Assembly (NCBI GenBank): GCA_030762175.1
Contig: CM060835.1
Span: forward strand, 82,556,501-82,620,500
Source: Metallyticus violacea
Taxonomy: Eukaryota; Arthropoda; Insecta; Mantodea; Metallyticidae
DNA length: 64,000 nt
Direction: 5' to 3'
Positions 1 through 12,049 of the stretch are shown here, in pieces. The notes below the pieces were generated by a model. That model searched no databases and was not told the DNA's origin. It saw only the letters and a program-made list of their open reading frames with translations. Both the position numbers and the translations under genes were made by a program. Numbering within the stretch: the first letter of the stretch is position 1; each line of letters begins with the position of its first letter.

Positions 1-2740
1 TAGCAACCAGAGAGCTCCATAAAATTAATGGTCAATTCATTGTCTTCATTGTAAACAAAAGTTAACAGTTATTTCTTCTCTGCACAGACACTGCTTCATG
101 TATAATCTCAGGCTCTCCTGCGCTGAAAACATTCTACCCTAACCCTTATATGCGTCATCTGTTTGGCTCAAGCCTTTCACCAGATCTCAGAAATCATAAG
201 GATTGAATTTCCAAATACCCTGATTGCCGACTGACATAAAGAAAACTTTCAGTAAAATCCATCCCACAGTGCATACTTCAAGAAAAAATTCCAGAAAATC
301 TTCCTCCTCAAACTATTTTAACATGCTAGGGCACCTAGATAGAGGTAGCTCTATGTTAAGCAGAACATTGGGGTGACATTGCTGCAATGGTAAAAGAGCT
401 TCCCTTTTGTTTCTGATACTTTACATTCCACTTCCTTTACTCATTCATGAGAAGAAGTTGATGGTAATATGTACAGTTGTCGCTTCAGCAGCCTGCCTAT
501 CTCCATTCTGTGCCTTAAGGTGTTTGTCCTAATCTTCTCTCATGCCTGTAATTCTTCTCCTTTAGTTTATTTGCCTGTTTACCTGGTTTTTCCCATCTTC
601 TGTACTTCTTCTTGTTTTATTTTTAGTTAGTTTCTGTGGCAAATAGAATTTTCTCCTTTATGATTCTTGTATCTGAATCCTTTGACGACTTGAGGCTGAT
701 GGTAGTAGATCGCTGTATACACTATGACAAATGCCATAATAACTGTTCGTAGTATTTAACCTTCCCTGTATTCTCCATTATCAGTTCTGTTACCTTTTTC
801 ATGATGGATTCTTGTAGTGCTTTAGTGCTTTCGTCTGACTCTTCATCCAATATTTTGATTATTGTATCTCAATCCTGAGTGCCTGATGTCCAGTCTGATT
901 TAAGTTTAATAATAAATTACCCCTGTAAATGCTGCATTTATTTAGTTTTAATATCGAAAATTTGCCTGTGGTTATTCTGGCGCATTATTGAACCATTTTA
1001 ATAATTGTCTGTATAACAGACTGCAACCTCATCTATTCTCTTTAGAGTACATTTTCCGCAGCTAAGCTGTGTAGTGGTCTCAGTTGTTGACATTGGCATT
1101 AATAAAGAGAAAATGCACACAGTAATGTATAGATGTTATTGCAAATCTTCTCTACTATATGCAATTAAATTCTTTGTTCTTGTCATTGACCATCGACTAA
1201 TCTGCACTGTGTGTCTCCCTTATTTGCATCTTTGCCCCAAATGTGTATGCAGAGGTTTCAGGCATTGTCTCTGTTTCTGAATGAGCAAGACATTGGACAT
1301 GATTTGAATAAATGAATAATAACTTTATTATTACATTAGACTATTTATATTTTACATGTGCAGATAAAGTATAACATTAAATAGTGGCAACACAATTGTT
1401 ATATTTTACTGACACAATTTCAATTAAATACTTAATATTCAATAATAATAACTTCATTTGTATTTATAAATTAAACATTGAATGCCACTACACACATAAA
1501 TAAGCATAAACTAAATCATGAACAAATGAATGGTACTATTTTAGATTTTAAAGCAAATAATTGAAATTTTGAACTATTATTTGCTTATTAAAGAAGCTGT
1601 AAAAGTAAATATTGCTATTGTTTGTGAAATATGCACAAAGATTTACTCAACAATAAGAGCAATTTTTGGGAAATTTTGGATTCTCTTTTCACCTACCAAT
1701 CTCTCGTTGTTTGGAAATAGTGTTTGATTGGTGCCACAGTCTTAATGTCACTTTGTAAATTATGATTCATCAGTTGATATCTTGAAATTGGATTTTCATT
1801 AAAAAAAACTTCTCACAAATGTAAGTTCATATAGGCATGCTGTGAATACATTGCCTGTTGCACTTGGAATTCTAAAAGATAAAATTATTATTCTCTTACC
1901 TGCTCATATGTGAGGCATAATGGGGAAAACCTGAACAGACATAATTCTTTTTTTGGTTGTTAATTTGCTTTAGCTTTGAATATTTCCATATGTTTTCTAG
2001 TTCATGTGTAGCTACTGTCATTTTAAGTTTGAAGAGTCTCAGCTCAGTCTTGAGGAATGGTTTAGAAAGGTTTATGATGTTCATTGCTGCATTTGAATGA
2101 TTCTGTGTGTACATAAGAGGCCATTCCTGAAGTTTTAATGATATCTAGGAATTTATTAACTGTAACTGGTTTTAGCTGCTGGTCACCAGTTGGAATGTTT
2201 TCTTCTGCATTTTTCTGAATGTCATTAAGCTTGCATTCCATTAAATGGTTTAGCATTGACTGTAGTTCCTGTAGAGATATTGAGATAATCACCATATTGT
2301 CTTTGTGCATATGTATCTTTATTTTGGGCATTTTGATTATATTGTGTGCTGTCATGGTGATAAATATAGAGAGGACTTAGTGGGTTGTACTGTAGCTCTC
2401 TGTTCATTTGCTGTATGGGACCTGAGATTTTTATCCCATCACTGATCCATATGATATTTTTTGTACATAGGCTTCTAATCAAGCATATTAAGTAATGTTG
2501 TGCTCAAATTAGCTTTGCTAGTTTTCTCGTGAGAATTTTTCTATATATAAAATCCAAAGCTTTTGAATAGTGTATTAAGATGGCAAGGCATTTTTCTTTT
2601 TTGGCTTTTAATGCTATCTCATAAGTGTACTTAAACAGTACTACACTGCTGTGTAGAACATTTTTAATTATATAGTCACAATTTGAAAAGATATTACACT
2701 AATATAGTTTCATATATTCTTTCTTGTTCCTGTATTTTAT
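1..2740. other. AT-rich non-coding stretch, nothing recognised
   Basis: No reading frame here is long or resembles a family I know. Several overlapping minus-strand open frames at 1896-2482 (72-97 codons) show no motif I can name and may be remnants of an old mobile element. The 1310-1660 part is very rich in A and T. It lies upstream of the first visible host exon, so it may be intergenic or a 5' intron. Confidence 0.5.
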
Positions 2741-3009
2741 TTATTTTTTTAATAGTGTTTAACGTCCATTTTAACTCTGAGGCACTTAAGGTAGTGACAC
2801 TGATGATGCATGAGATGAAATGATAAATTGGGATAGGGATATTTTTTTATTTATTTTTGAGGAAGAAAACGTTCCAGGCCTAAGTTTAGGATACCTCCCC
2901 GGCATTTGCCATTTGAGGACTGAGGAACACCTGGAAAAAACCTCAATCAAAGAGGACGGCCCCAGGTCTCCCACTCCGTGCCTTAACAACCTCGGCCACC
3001 CATTGTGGT
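2741..3009 (-). mobile_element. tRNA-derived SINE, family 1, copy a
   Basis: Read on the minus strand it starts with a tRNA-like head (GTGGCCGAGGTTGTTAAGGC, an A-box-like segment), then the family body containing 'CCTAAACTTAGGCCTGGAACG', and ends with a 'GTTAAACACTATT'-type tail. The B-box segment present in other copies is missing here, so the copy could not use the internal Pol III promoter. Seven further copies or fragments of the same family lie in the window. Confidence 0.8.
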
Positions 3010-3629
3010 ACCTGTATTTTATGAAACTTGAATGCATATATATTTTGTTATTACTTTGATAAATTCTTTTATAATACAAATGCCATAAATAAAAATTAGT
3101 GTCATAAAATAAACTACCAAAGAATTGCTTTGATGTTTAGTAGAAAGAGTGCAGAAAGCCATAAAATTGCACAGCCAGCTAAATAAAAATGATCAAAGGC
3201 TGGCAAAGCTCATGAAGTATTCACTGTTACCAAGATCATACTTGCCAAGAATATTACTGCCATTCCTGGATAAAACCCTTGTTGTGGTAAGCAGTTTTTC
3301 AAAACTTTGCTCCCATTGTCACTATGCTGAAAGTGCAGGTTACAATGGTGTTATTTATATCTTATCACTCATTAATTTCCTGAATTCATTAATATAAGTT
3401 CTCTCTCTCTTTTTAAGAGCTGAAAATCAATCTGTTATATAGTTATAATAAAATGTGTGGAGCTATTTGCATTTTAAATTCTTTTAAGTATTGTTATTGA
3501 AAAAAGTTAGAGATTGCTATACCATTGTTTTATTTAGGCAGAATTGATCCAGATAACTGCTTGAGGTGATGGGCAGGGCAACTATTCTTCAGACAGATGA
3601 AAGTGTAACTAAATTTAAGTGGTTTATAT
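3010..3629. other. Non-coding stretch, nothing recognised
   Basis: AT-rich sequence between a SINE and the CpG-richer block. An 82-codon open frame at 3149-3397 has no recognisable motif and unremarkable composition. Nothing else is supported. Confidence 0.45.
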
Positions 3630-5200
3630 GATCCGCCGGGACCCGAAACAGGCCACAAACCTAATCCAAGTAAATTGATGATGAAATCGTGTTTTTGAAT
3701 TGCACAAAAATGTTTTTTATTATCAAATTACCGAAATTTCGCATTTAAATTAAACATTTCGCATACTAATTTGTAATAGCATATAAATTCCCTCACGGAA
3801 CGGTTAATATTGTTATTGAGGCCTCCGCCCTGCCCTAGCGGAGTGTCGCCAATCGTATAGCAAAGAACACTAACGCAAACTACACTTGGGCCGCTAAAAC
3901 TTTGCTCTTCACAGTTACTGTTTTAGTTAGCTATGCTACAGATTAACAAATAGGTACGGAACCCGTTACAACTTCTGAACCAATTACGGTCAATCAGCCG
4001 TGACGTACCAGCTGCGTTGTTACCGGGTTTTATTATTTGTGCAGCTGGTATTTATCACATGTTTATTGGTCCTTATAAATCATTTAGTGCACAGATACAC
4101 TAGATTATACAGGAAAAGCCATTAATTGAACTGATTCATTTGTAGTGGTTAGAAAATGCCCCTAAATGGTCATTTGCAGAGCGATTGCGTCGAGGTGTGT
4201 TTACTAGGCGAGATTAAAAACTCAACAATACCAGCCGTTAAGCGACCGCAGCTAAGGCAACATTACACGAACTGAAACTCTCAAGTATAATGTTTCAGCG
4301 ACCCAGGTATATCAAGAAAAACGTTAGAACTTGGAATACAAATACACTTGCGTAGCGCTTCAAATTCTACTTGCACGTTTGGAAAGGGATTGTTTGCCGT
4401 GTAAAGGGCCGTTTAATTTCTAGGCGTAATTATTAAACTCTATTAGTTTCAGAAAGGACAAGAAATTTTGAACACACTTCTTTTTGGTTGTATTCCTAAA
4501 CATCAATTCATGGAGGTAGAAATAGAAAAGTTTTGGACACGTTCCAAGTTGCCCAACTCTTTACCCTCGTGCACACATTTTGTGCACTACGCGTTTGCAC
4601 ATCTGGTTCATGACGATTCACAAAGTTTTTTCATTGTGTAGTACGACAGAAATCAAATAGGCAACATTAACGCAGCCCATCCGTCAGAAACAATGTGCGA
4701 TCCTGAAAGAGTATAATGCAGAATCAGGTCTTCCAGTGTGTGGTGTTCTGTCTGGAACTCCACTATCATATACCTTCCTTATCTTATTACACCGAAGATC
4801 CAGTGCCCTTTCTTCCATTATCTCCAATGGTATTTATGGTGAAAAAAAGTTGACTCGCCAGTTTCCACCATTAAAGGATTTTCATTCTCGATCATACTTC
4901 TTAATGCCGTTTGCCATTGGCGCTTTGCCGTAAATCTTGAGTGGAGTAGGCATCACATTGCACGCATCTGATGGAATTTTTTTTTAAAAACCGACGGCTT
5001 TTTCAAACCTACTTATTTCAGTTAAGAGACTCTCTATGCACCAGCTTCCTTGGAGAATAATAGGAAAGTCATTCGCCGGAACTATAGTTGTAATCGCAAT
5101 TCTTGATCTTCCCGCCATTTCTTGCGATATCAACTACACGAAGCATAGCCATAGTATTTATTGAAGAACTAAGAGCGAAAACAAGAAAGAAGCCAACAGA
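3630..5200 (+). promoter_or_regulatory. CpG-richer block, candidate promoter or first-exon region
   Basis: Compared with the flanks, this stretch has visibly more CpG dinucleotides and GC (for example around 3633-3650, 3795-3860, 4180-4260 and 4340-4400) and few low-complexity runs. It lies about 1-2.5 kb upstream of the first recognised coding exon (6166), on the correct side to hold the transcription start or a 5' non-coding exon. No TATA box, start codon or first coding exon could be fixed. It could also be an old GC-richer repeat. The role is inferred only from composition and position. Confidence 0.3.
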
Positions 5201-5376
5201 GCTAGTTATATTCATTATTGCATTGGCGCTTTGTTGCATTCATTGTAACATCTGTTTCCACCTTTCTGTTCCTTTCCTTTTTTGTTGGTTACCTCGTTAT
5301 TGCATGTATATATAAGTGCATATGTTGAATTTGTCTGTTCACGGTTTTTATTATATATAAAACAAAACACGCACAC

Positions 5377-5446
5377 ATACATACATACATACATACATAC
5401 ATACATACATACATACATACATACATACATACATACATACATACAT
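5377..5446. repeat. (CATA)n microsatellite
   Basis: About 17 near-perfect copies of a CATA/ACAT tetranucleotide, ending exactly where a truncated SINE head begins. Long apparent open frames on both strands here are repeat artefacts. Confidence 0.97.
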
Positions 5447-5508
5447 TCGAACCCCAGATTTCCCGCTCACGAGTCCGCGCCGTAATGACCTCTGCCACCC
5501 GTGGCGGT
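5447..5508 (-). mobile_element. SINE family 1, copy b (tRNA head only)
   Basis: On the minus strand: a 'GTGGCAGAGGTCATTACGGC' head, then the segment up to the B-box-like 'GGGGTTCGAA'. It stops abruptly at the tetranucleotide repeat, so only the tRNA-related promoter part survives, probably after slippage or recombination at the microsatellite. Confidence 0.75.
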
Positions 5509-6165
5509 AATGTGCGTAAAATACATAAATTTCATTCCTCCCCTCCCCCACCTATAATCATGTATGAAGTCATTTATATTTTAGTTTTATGTCTTACATT
5601 AAGCTTGGCATAAATGCGATAGAGACAAATTTAAAAGCATGAGAGATTACCACTGCAAACAGAATGACTTTATTATCTAATTACTGTTATCGTGTTCGGT
5701 TTTGCGCTGTTAATAGAAGTCATAAAATACAACGGAAGAATAAGAACAAGAAGAGCAGGCGTCGTTATTAAACGAATTATGAATGAACAATTTGATAATC
5801 TTTAAGTGCGAGATAATCTTTTTCAGGCGTTAATGTTTATTTTTGTGCATTAGTATTAGTATCCGTAACAACAAACTTGTTCCATATTATTCAATGACTA
5901 CGGCACATGGATAAAATCTAGCATAGGCATTCCTAAAGTATTGGAAAACGGTAAGGAAAACACAAAGATATAAAGTTTATGTTGGGTATAAAGTTTGATC
6001 AAAGTGTAGGCTTGACCACAAGTAATAACGATTCATACTGAGGCAAACTCCATTTTGTAGATAGCGCTAAGTAGGCTAGCATAAGTGTTTTACATATGAC
6101 AGGAACTAGCATGGTGTCCATGTTCAATTTCTGGGTTTGTAACTAAATTTGTTCTTCATTTCCAG
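5509..6165. other. Presumed 5' intron, nothing recognised
   Basis: No coding or repeat signature seen. It ends in a typical acceptor (tttgttcttcatttccag) at 6165, so the last part is presumably intron of the host gene. Confidence 0.45.
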
Positions 6166-6214
6166 CACTGTGAGAGCGGAAGAGCAACCTGATATCAAAC
6201 CGGTCATTAAAGAG
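6166..6214 (+). CDS. Host gene, first visible coding exon
   Basis: A 49-nt candidate exon with a pyrimidine-rich acceptor (ends tttccag, 6165) and a consensus donor (GAG|GTAAGT, 6215). Only one of three frames is open: the first base completes a codon carried over from an upstream exon, followed by TVRAEEQPDIKPVIKE. It ends in phase 0, matching the next exon at 52492, whose product continues EPKYVSGK. The peptide is charged and has no fold I recognise. The incoming two bases must come from an unrecognised upstream exon. Support is from splice sites and frame only, so a chance match is possible. Confidence 0.6.
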
Positions 6215-6299
6215 GTAAGTTTTTAAACTGTCTTTTTACTTAATAGTACATATAAGAGATGTTAGTTTTTTTTATATTCACGTTTGTCGTGCGTGTATG

Positions 6300-8130
6300 T
6301 TGACTGTTGACACGGCTGTGCTGCATATGGCCCTAAATACATCGACAGGTTAATGCTCAGCAAAGTTCTTGAATGCGTATATCTGGTTTTGTTTAGTGAA
6401 ATATTATTGGTATTGAAGCGCGTACCACACCCTGTTCTAGGACCACTGTGAGTGTTAGTAATGCAATAACACTACTAGTTTTATGTGCATAAATACGGGT
6501 TATTTCAATATTAGTAATTCTTTTATAGCCGAACGGGTTAAACGAAATGAACAGGATTATACATTGGTTCATATATTACACTCTTAGATGTATATAACAC
6601 AATATAACCTCAAATCGCAACGAGTGCAAGCATATGAGCAAAAATCATACTCACCAGTTATAGACAGTTGTTGCACAACTTGATTAAAACGGGTAATTTG
6701 TAATTTTACAGTTCCCCATGCCATTTTTCATAAATACCTCAATTTTTGCAATTTAAATGTAACTGCATGGCTAGAATACTCAAATATTTAGTGAGTTTTG
6801 AAGGTATTTTGTAGGAAAAAAATTGCATAAAATATATTTTTAATAACTAGTATGTGATTTGTACAGCAGCACTAGCTTTATTACTATCAAAATAATACAC
6901 TGCTATAATTTGTTTTAATCTGCCAATAAATCATGAAACTTTAGGTCTCAGCCATTGCTGCGAAATACCAACTACTTTCTTTTAGCATGCTTTGATATTT
7001 GTAGTGAAACTTAAGCTACCCAGTTAACTATATGTTCATGAATCACATATCTAGAAACGGTTTAGAGACTGTTATATATAGTTTGGAATAGTGGCAGTTT
7101 GATATATTTTATCATAGAACAGGAATCTCTAAAGGGAATGTTGCTAATTATTCAATATTCCCTGGAGTATGGTGAGTTAAAAAGATATATTTATGGAGAT
7201 AGAACATTTGTGCAGAAAGGTTAACCCCCAAGTTTAAAACAAGTTAAGATGTAAAGAGTAAATTCAATTTTAAGACTAAATGCAATAGAGTTATTAGAGA
7301 AAATGGGTATGTGTGTTTTAAGAGCCCTAAGAAGTGAGAGATTCAGAGGAAGAATTGTGGTGAAGCACCTTACAAATGCTCTAAATGGAAAGAAATGGCT
7401 AAGATTACAAAGGAAATAGTTTTGAAAAGGGGAAAGGTCAAGATACCATTGTTACATATGAGATCAAATTTAATGCCTTCTGAGCAGGTGGAAGAGCTCT
7501 TTTATGGTGAAGAGCTAAGAAAAAGAATGTGCAGTAACTGAAAATATGATGAAAGTGATTTTATGATCTAGGGAAAAATATATTATCAATCACAGTGGGG
7601 AAAATTACTAGAACACTGTAGGTAAATGACAGTATATAATCTTCTTAAATGAAAATGTACAAAAGTGCACACAAACTTAGAATTGAGCAGACTTTACTCA
7701 AATAATTCTTCTAAGCATAAGGCGTTTACAACAAAAGAACGGTTCTGTACAACTGGTCAAATTAAAGATTTAGTTTGCTTGCTTCTTCCAGAGTGAAAAA
7801 AACACTATGTATACTGAAAACAATTTTTCATGCCATGGTATGTTCGGGTGAAGTTTAAGATAATGCCTTGAAGTATTAAAATAAAATAAGAAGCCTGAAA
7901 GTTTTTCATTTTTGCTGTAAAAACTTTAAAAATAATGAAAAAATATTAATTTGTTTTATTGCTATAAATAATAGCATAAGATTTTTTTATCATTTAATAT
8001 ATTCTTTTAAAAAGTTTTTATAAAAAAAGAATATTGTCATGAAATATAGTCATCAGCTGTTTAACAGTCCAATATTAGTTCAGCCAGTTGGAGGTAGGTA
8101 CAACATATCAACACTAGAACAGCTAAGAAT
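6300..8130. other. Intronic stretch, nothing recognised
   Basis: AT-rich sequence. The 7200-7560 part is purine-rich on the + strand with short Lys/Glu/Arg-rich frames that could be a heavily decayed element, but no family motif is visible. Confidence 0.4.
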
Positions 8131-8138
8131 ATGATATA

Positions 8139-9770
8139 TCTAGAATGGCCGAAAGGGCTCATTATGACTGCCAACATATAAACATGGAAACTTCATTATT
8201 TTGTTTATTAATAGCATCATTTGAATTTACAAATCTTTTAGAATAAACAAGTTAATATTTAATTATGTTTAAATGTTTAACTTGAAAATTTTATATATTT
8301 TTTCTTATCTGAAAATTTAGCTTTTGCTTTTCAGACCATGACTGTATTACACCTCCTAGTTTTTTCCAGTTAAATACATTTATTTGAATGATTGTAACAA
8401 TTTTTTCCCCTTGAATCACCATATGCATTTTGCACAGATGATCTGTACTTTTTGTGCATATTTTTCACACCAGCATTGCGGCACTTCTCACAAAAATCAT
8501 TTGGCATATTTCCTTTACAGAGATAGATTTGACATTTCTTTCGCTTTTTGTAAGGCCTATGCCCTTCATCTGCTTCCTCTTGTTGCTCTTCTTCTTGAGT
8601 TTCTGCCCCCTTCAGTTCATTCAACAACTGGAGGATGATTTTCTTCCTTTTTATCATTCTGTTTCTTACCTCATTGTAGATGTCCCATGCATTGATTGCT
8701 GCAATGTCCAGCTCAGGTTGATTTCTCATCAAATCAGATAAATCTGAGCAGCTACTGAAGTCTATTCAGTGACATTGTGTCCTTGTCCTTGATGAATGTA
8801 GGTCCCCACAAACACAACCAAAGATCATCTACTGACATACATTTTGTAGAGATTACTTCTCAGGTGTACATGATGGTAATCTTCTCCAGTTGCTCAAGTA
8901 AAACAGTCCACTGGTGTTTCAGTTCCATCTGAGCTTTGGATTCTGTATACTTCTTTATGAGACAAAGCAAGATTCATCAAAGAGTAGACGAAAAGCACTA
9001 TTGCAAGAGTCATCCACTCGGAAAGCATACGTAGTAGAACCTCCTTGCTCTTTTAGGACATTTACAGCAGCCCTTCTTGACAAAGATATGTTGATAACCT
9101 CCCATTTGAAATCATCCATAGTCACCATTTCCACTGTGAGGAATCTGATGAAACTATGCTGGGCCAATAGGGCCATGCTGAGATGACTGAGGCATTGGTT
9201 GAGGAATATTAGCACCTATACTTGCTTTGGATAAGGAATCCTTGCTAACATTTACATCATTGTCATTGGTTTTTGGCATAAATTCTCTACTCGACTCAGA
9301 TATTGATTCAACTTGGCAACTGTAAAAAAAATGCCCAAAAGCTAGTCATTTGTAAGACCCCTGTGACGATACATGATTAAAGATGACCGTCTTGAACATA
9401 CAACACTATCTAAATGTTTACACACAATTTAAGTTTATGCATATGCTGGTTCCCAACAATGAGCCAATGTTTCTCTCTGCACATTGTTGATTACTGTAAC
9501 TGTGTTATTGGTCATTTGTCGAAAGTTTTACTGTGCAGTTAACGCTATAAATTTATAGGGGTCAAAGTGATCCCTCTTGCTGTTCTAGGTATAGGACATC
9601 AAAAATCAATGAAAAAGTAAATTATTTTTATTTTCAAATGTAACATCATAAAGAGGAAGAAAATCAAATAAAAGTCATGATGTTTGGTGGAAAAATATGA
9701 ATACCTGAGGAAACTGTTCAATAATAAATTTAGTCTGGTCATTTTTACCCCTTCCACAGTTCTAGTGTAA
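8139..9770 (-). mobile_element. Decayed piggyBac-like element
   Basis: A minus-strand frame (8370-8732, 120 codons) reads as the end of a piggyBac-type transposase: an LDIAAINAWDIYNE segment, like the helical region before the C-terminus, followed by a Lys/Arg-rich linker and a degenerate Cys-rich domain (CQIYLCKGN then FCEKC). The ends look inverted: GAATGGCCGAAAGGGCTCAT near 8143 resembles the reverse complement of sequence near 9558-9590 (gggtcaaagtgatccctc), and a second similar motif lies at 9735-9768. TTAA duplications are not intact. The interior 8740-9300 has open frames I cannot match to the transposase, so the element is rearranged or only partly piggyBac. Confidence 0.55.
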
Positions 9771-9949
9771 TGTAGCAAAATTTGGTACTCACCATCTTTA
9801 TAGTAGATGCTGGAAATGTTGCCCATTCCCTGGCATACAATTCACTCATTTTAGGAAATTATCACTGACTTGCATCAGTTCCCCATTACTAATGGGCCTA
9901 ACTTTGTTTCAAATATTTGTTTTTTAGTTTAATATAACATTGGTTTGCA

Positions 9950-11650
9950 AAAAAGGGGGGGAGGGAAGGAAAAAATCTGCTATCTCAAATGTGTGGTGAT
10001 TTTAACTAATTTTTGCCTTAATTCAAAACTGAAATCTGTTTTTTCCTACCATGTAAGGTTTTTAAACAAATCACAAAAAGAATTTTAAAACATGTTAATT
10101 TTTGTGAAATAAACAGTATCATAAAATCAAAACTAAAATGCCATGTTGCTGTCTAATACACAAAACCTTTAAAAAAGATTGGTGCCTGAAGAGCAACATT
10201 TTTTCTTTGCTTGGAAGGAAGACTGTGTTGAGTTATATTTATGTTTTGGTTACATATTTTCTCTCTTCAAGCACGAGCAGTAGTCTGCCAACATTGCTTC
10301 GTTCCACTGTCCTGATATCTTATTTCCATCTCCTTAATATCTAGATAAAATCTTTTACCTTTCTCATCACTCTTGAGTCCCAAATAAGGTGGAAAGTAAC
10401 CAAGGTGTTAGTTCAAGAAATGAAGTTTCAAAACTCATATTATAACCGAGAATGTGCAGTCTTTGTAACACATTTCTTACAATTTCTTTGACATCTTTTA
10501 CATTTCCAGGTTAACTAATTGATAACCTCCTTGAAAGCACACCATGCCTGAAGTTCTATATCTTTCATAGTGTTCAGAAAATCAGTATCCTTCATTAGCT
10601 GTCTGATCTGATGTCCATCAAACATCCTCTTTTATTTTAGCTTCAGACAAAAGTGGAAATTTATGGGATTTTTCTTGATTTGGTTAATTTACAGATGCTC
10701 TTTAACATCTCAGATCATCAGCATTTCATTCAAATGGAGTGTGAAACGGCAAACAAATTTTGCTCAGAGACCTCTTTTTTCAGGCTTGAGATTCTTTATC
10801 ATACTGTAAATGTAAGACATGGAACCCACAACTTTACTTCCCTTCTGAAGGAAACCATACTTACGATATTTTTGCCCGAAAAAATCCATGGGTGTTGACT
10901 GGGATCAAACCTCAATCTTGGATTAAGAAGGTAAATTTGATTACCACTACACCACCAGGACAGACCAAAAAATTTATGTATAAATACTTCAAGCACAACC
11001 CATTCTTGTCTAGTGCCTTGACAAATTGCTTCACAATACCAAGTTTAATGTAAAACATAGACAATAGAATCTTTTTTGGGTCAACCAGACTGACGTGTAT
11101 TACATTTTTTTTTCTCCGGTGTTAACTTTTTTCTTATGCCATTCTTTCATTGACCATTGTTTGTCCCTATATCTACTCTCCCATTCACACATACAAAAAA
11201 AAGGACATTTTGTATACCCACCCTGCTACCAAATAAGATGCCATAAACTTTTAGATCTCCACACAGTAGTCACTGATGTTCCAGGTATTTAATTTTTTCT
11301 GAAATGCATTTCTCATCCTGTGATCTCCAAGTTTAACTTTAAAATGTGAAAAATATACTTTCTTAATAAATGGAGTAATATTCTTTCATTTTCTTTTTTA
11401 ACAAGTATGAACCACATGAAACAAATTAAGTGCATTGTTCACATTTGCCATCTTGGTATCCCACAGCTTGAAGCCATCTTATTACTAGTTCCCTGGCACT
11501 TTTTACATAACATAAAGAAAAAAAACTGTAATATAGCACTAAACAACAAATATACTGTTGCCTGCCATGGCTAATGAATTTTAACCGATGTCTTTGTGGT
11601 TTTGGACTACAATGCATTTCTCCTTACTTCCTGGCCATGCTTTGATAAAC
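9950..11650 (-). pseudogene. Repeated arthropod protein family 1, broken copy
   Basis: Minus-strand translation recovers pieces of a protein I recognise as widely repeated in arthropod genomes with no named function. Around 11000-11100 it reads VDPKKILLSMFYIKLGIVK and then KQFVKALDKNG. Around 10530-10640 it reads FDGHQIRQLMKDTDFLNTMK and then LQAWCAF. Further downstream is a region resembling the family's segment rich in Glu, Arg and Phe. Stops and frameshifts are frequent, so it is not translatable. A family-2 SINE (10674-10966) splits it. The dispersed copies suggest transposition, but I see no TIRs here. The 'mobile' status is inferred. Confidence 0.65.
10674..10966 (-). mobile_element. 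tRNA-derived SINE, family 2, copy a
   Basis: On the minus strand it begins TCCTGGTGGTGTAGTGGTAA, close to a tRNA 5' half with A box, then a B-box-like GGTTTGATCCCAGT. The body follows (segments 'CCATGGATTTTTTCGGGC' and 'AGAAGGGAAGTAAAG'), and it ends near 'GATGTTAAAGAGCATCTG'. It interrupts the repeated protein family around it, showing it is the later insertion. Confidence 0.8.
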
Positions 11651-11659
11651 TCCAGTCAA

Positions 11660-12040
11660 GTTGGAAACTTTAAACACATAACAGAGGAACTGATAAAGTA
11701 AAAATAAGGTTGTTTTGCATTCAGCATTATATTCTATATAAGCATTTATATATAACTTCTGTGTGCTAAAGTTATTCATATTTTGCTATTGTAAATCACT
11801 GTAATTTAGCAGTATAATCAATAAAATGCCAGATTACAAAAAATCTGTATGGGTTATGAAAAAACTGGTATCATTTTCAAAATCAGCAGGCCGCTTTCCA
11901 TATAAATTGTGTATTTTTACCAAGACAAAATCATTGCAAGCCAGTGTAATCTATGTTTCAATGACCCCCAAAGATAAAACTCACATATTGTAAGATCTGG
12001 CGAAACAAGGAGGCCATAAACCAGGGCCAATAATTCTAAG
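11660..12040. other. Intronic stretch, nothing recognised
   Basis: AT-rich, no open frame with a known motif. The right-hand part may be the decayed 5' end of the LINE that follows. Confidence 0.4.
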
Positions 12041-12049
12041 ACCAAATAT

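Noticed and set aside
1896..2482. Cluster of minus-strand frames that might be one gene with frameshifts
   Set aside because: The three frames overlap rather than follow each other, show no shared domain, and the composition is that of surrounding AT-rich DNA.
4156..4220. Start codon followed by MPLNGHLQSDCVE and a GTGTGT donor as the first coding exon
   Set aside because: That donor would end in phase 0, while the exon at 6166 needs two bases carried over, so the two cannot join in frame.
5215..5551. Overlapping open frames of MYVCMYVC/YIHTYIHT type
   Set aside because: Pure translation of the CATA tetranucleotide repeat.
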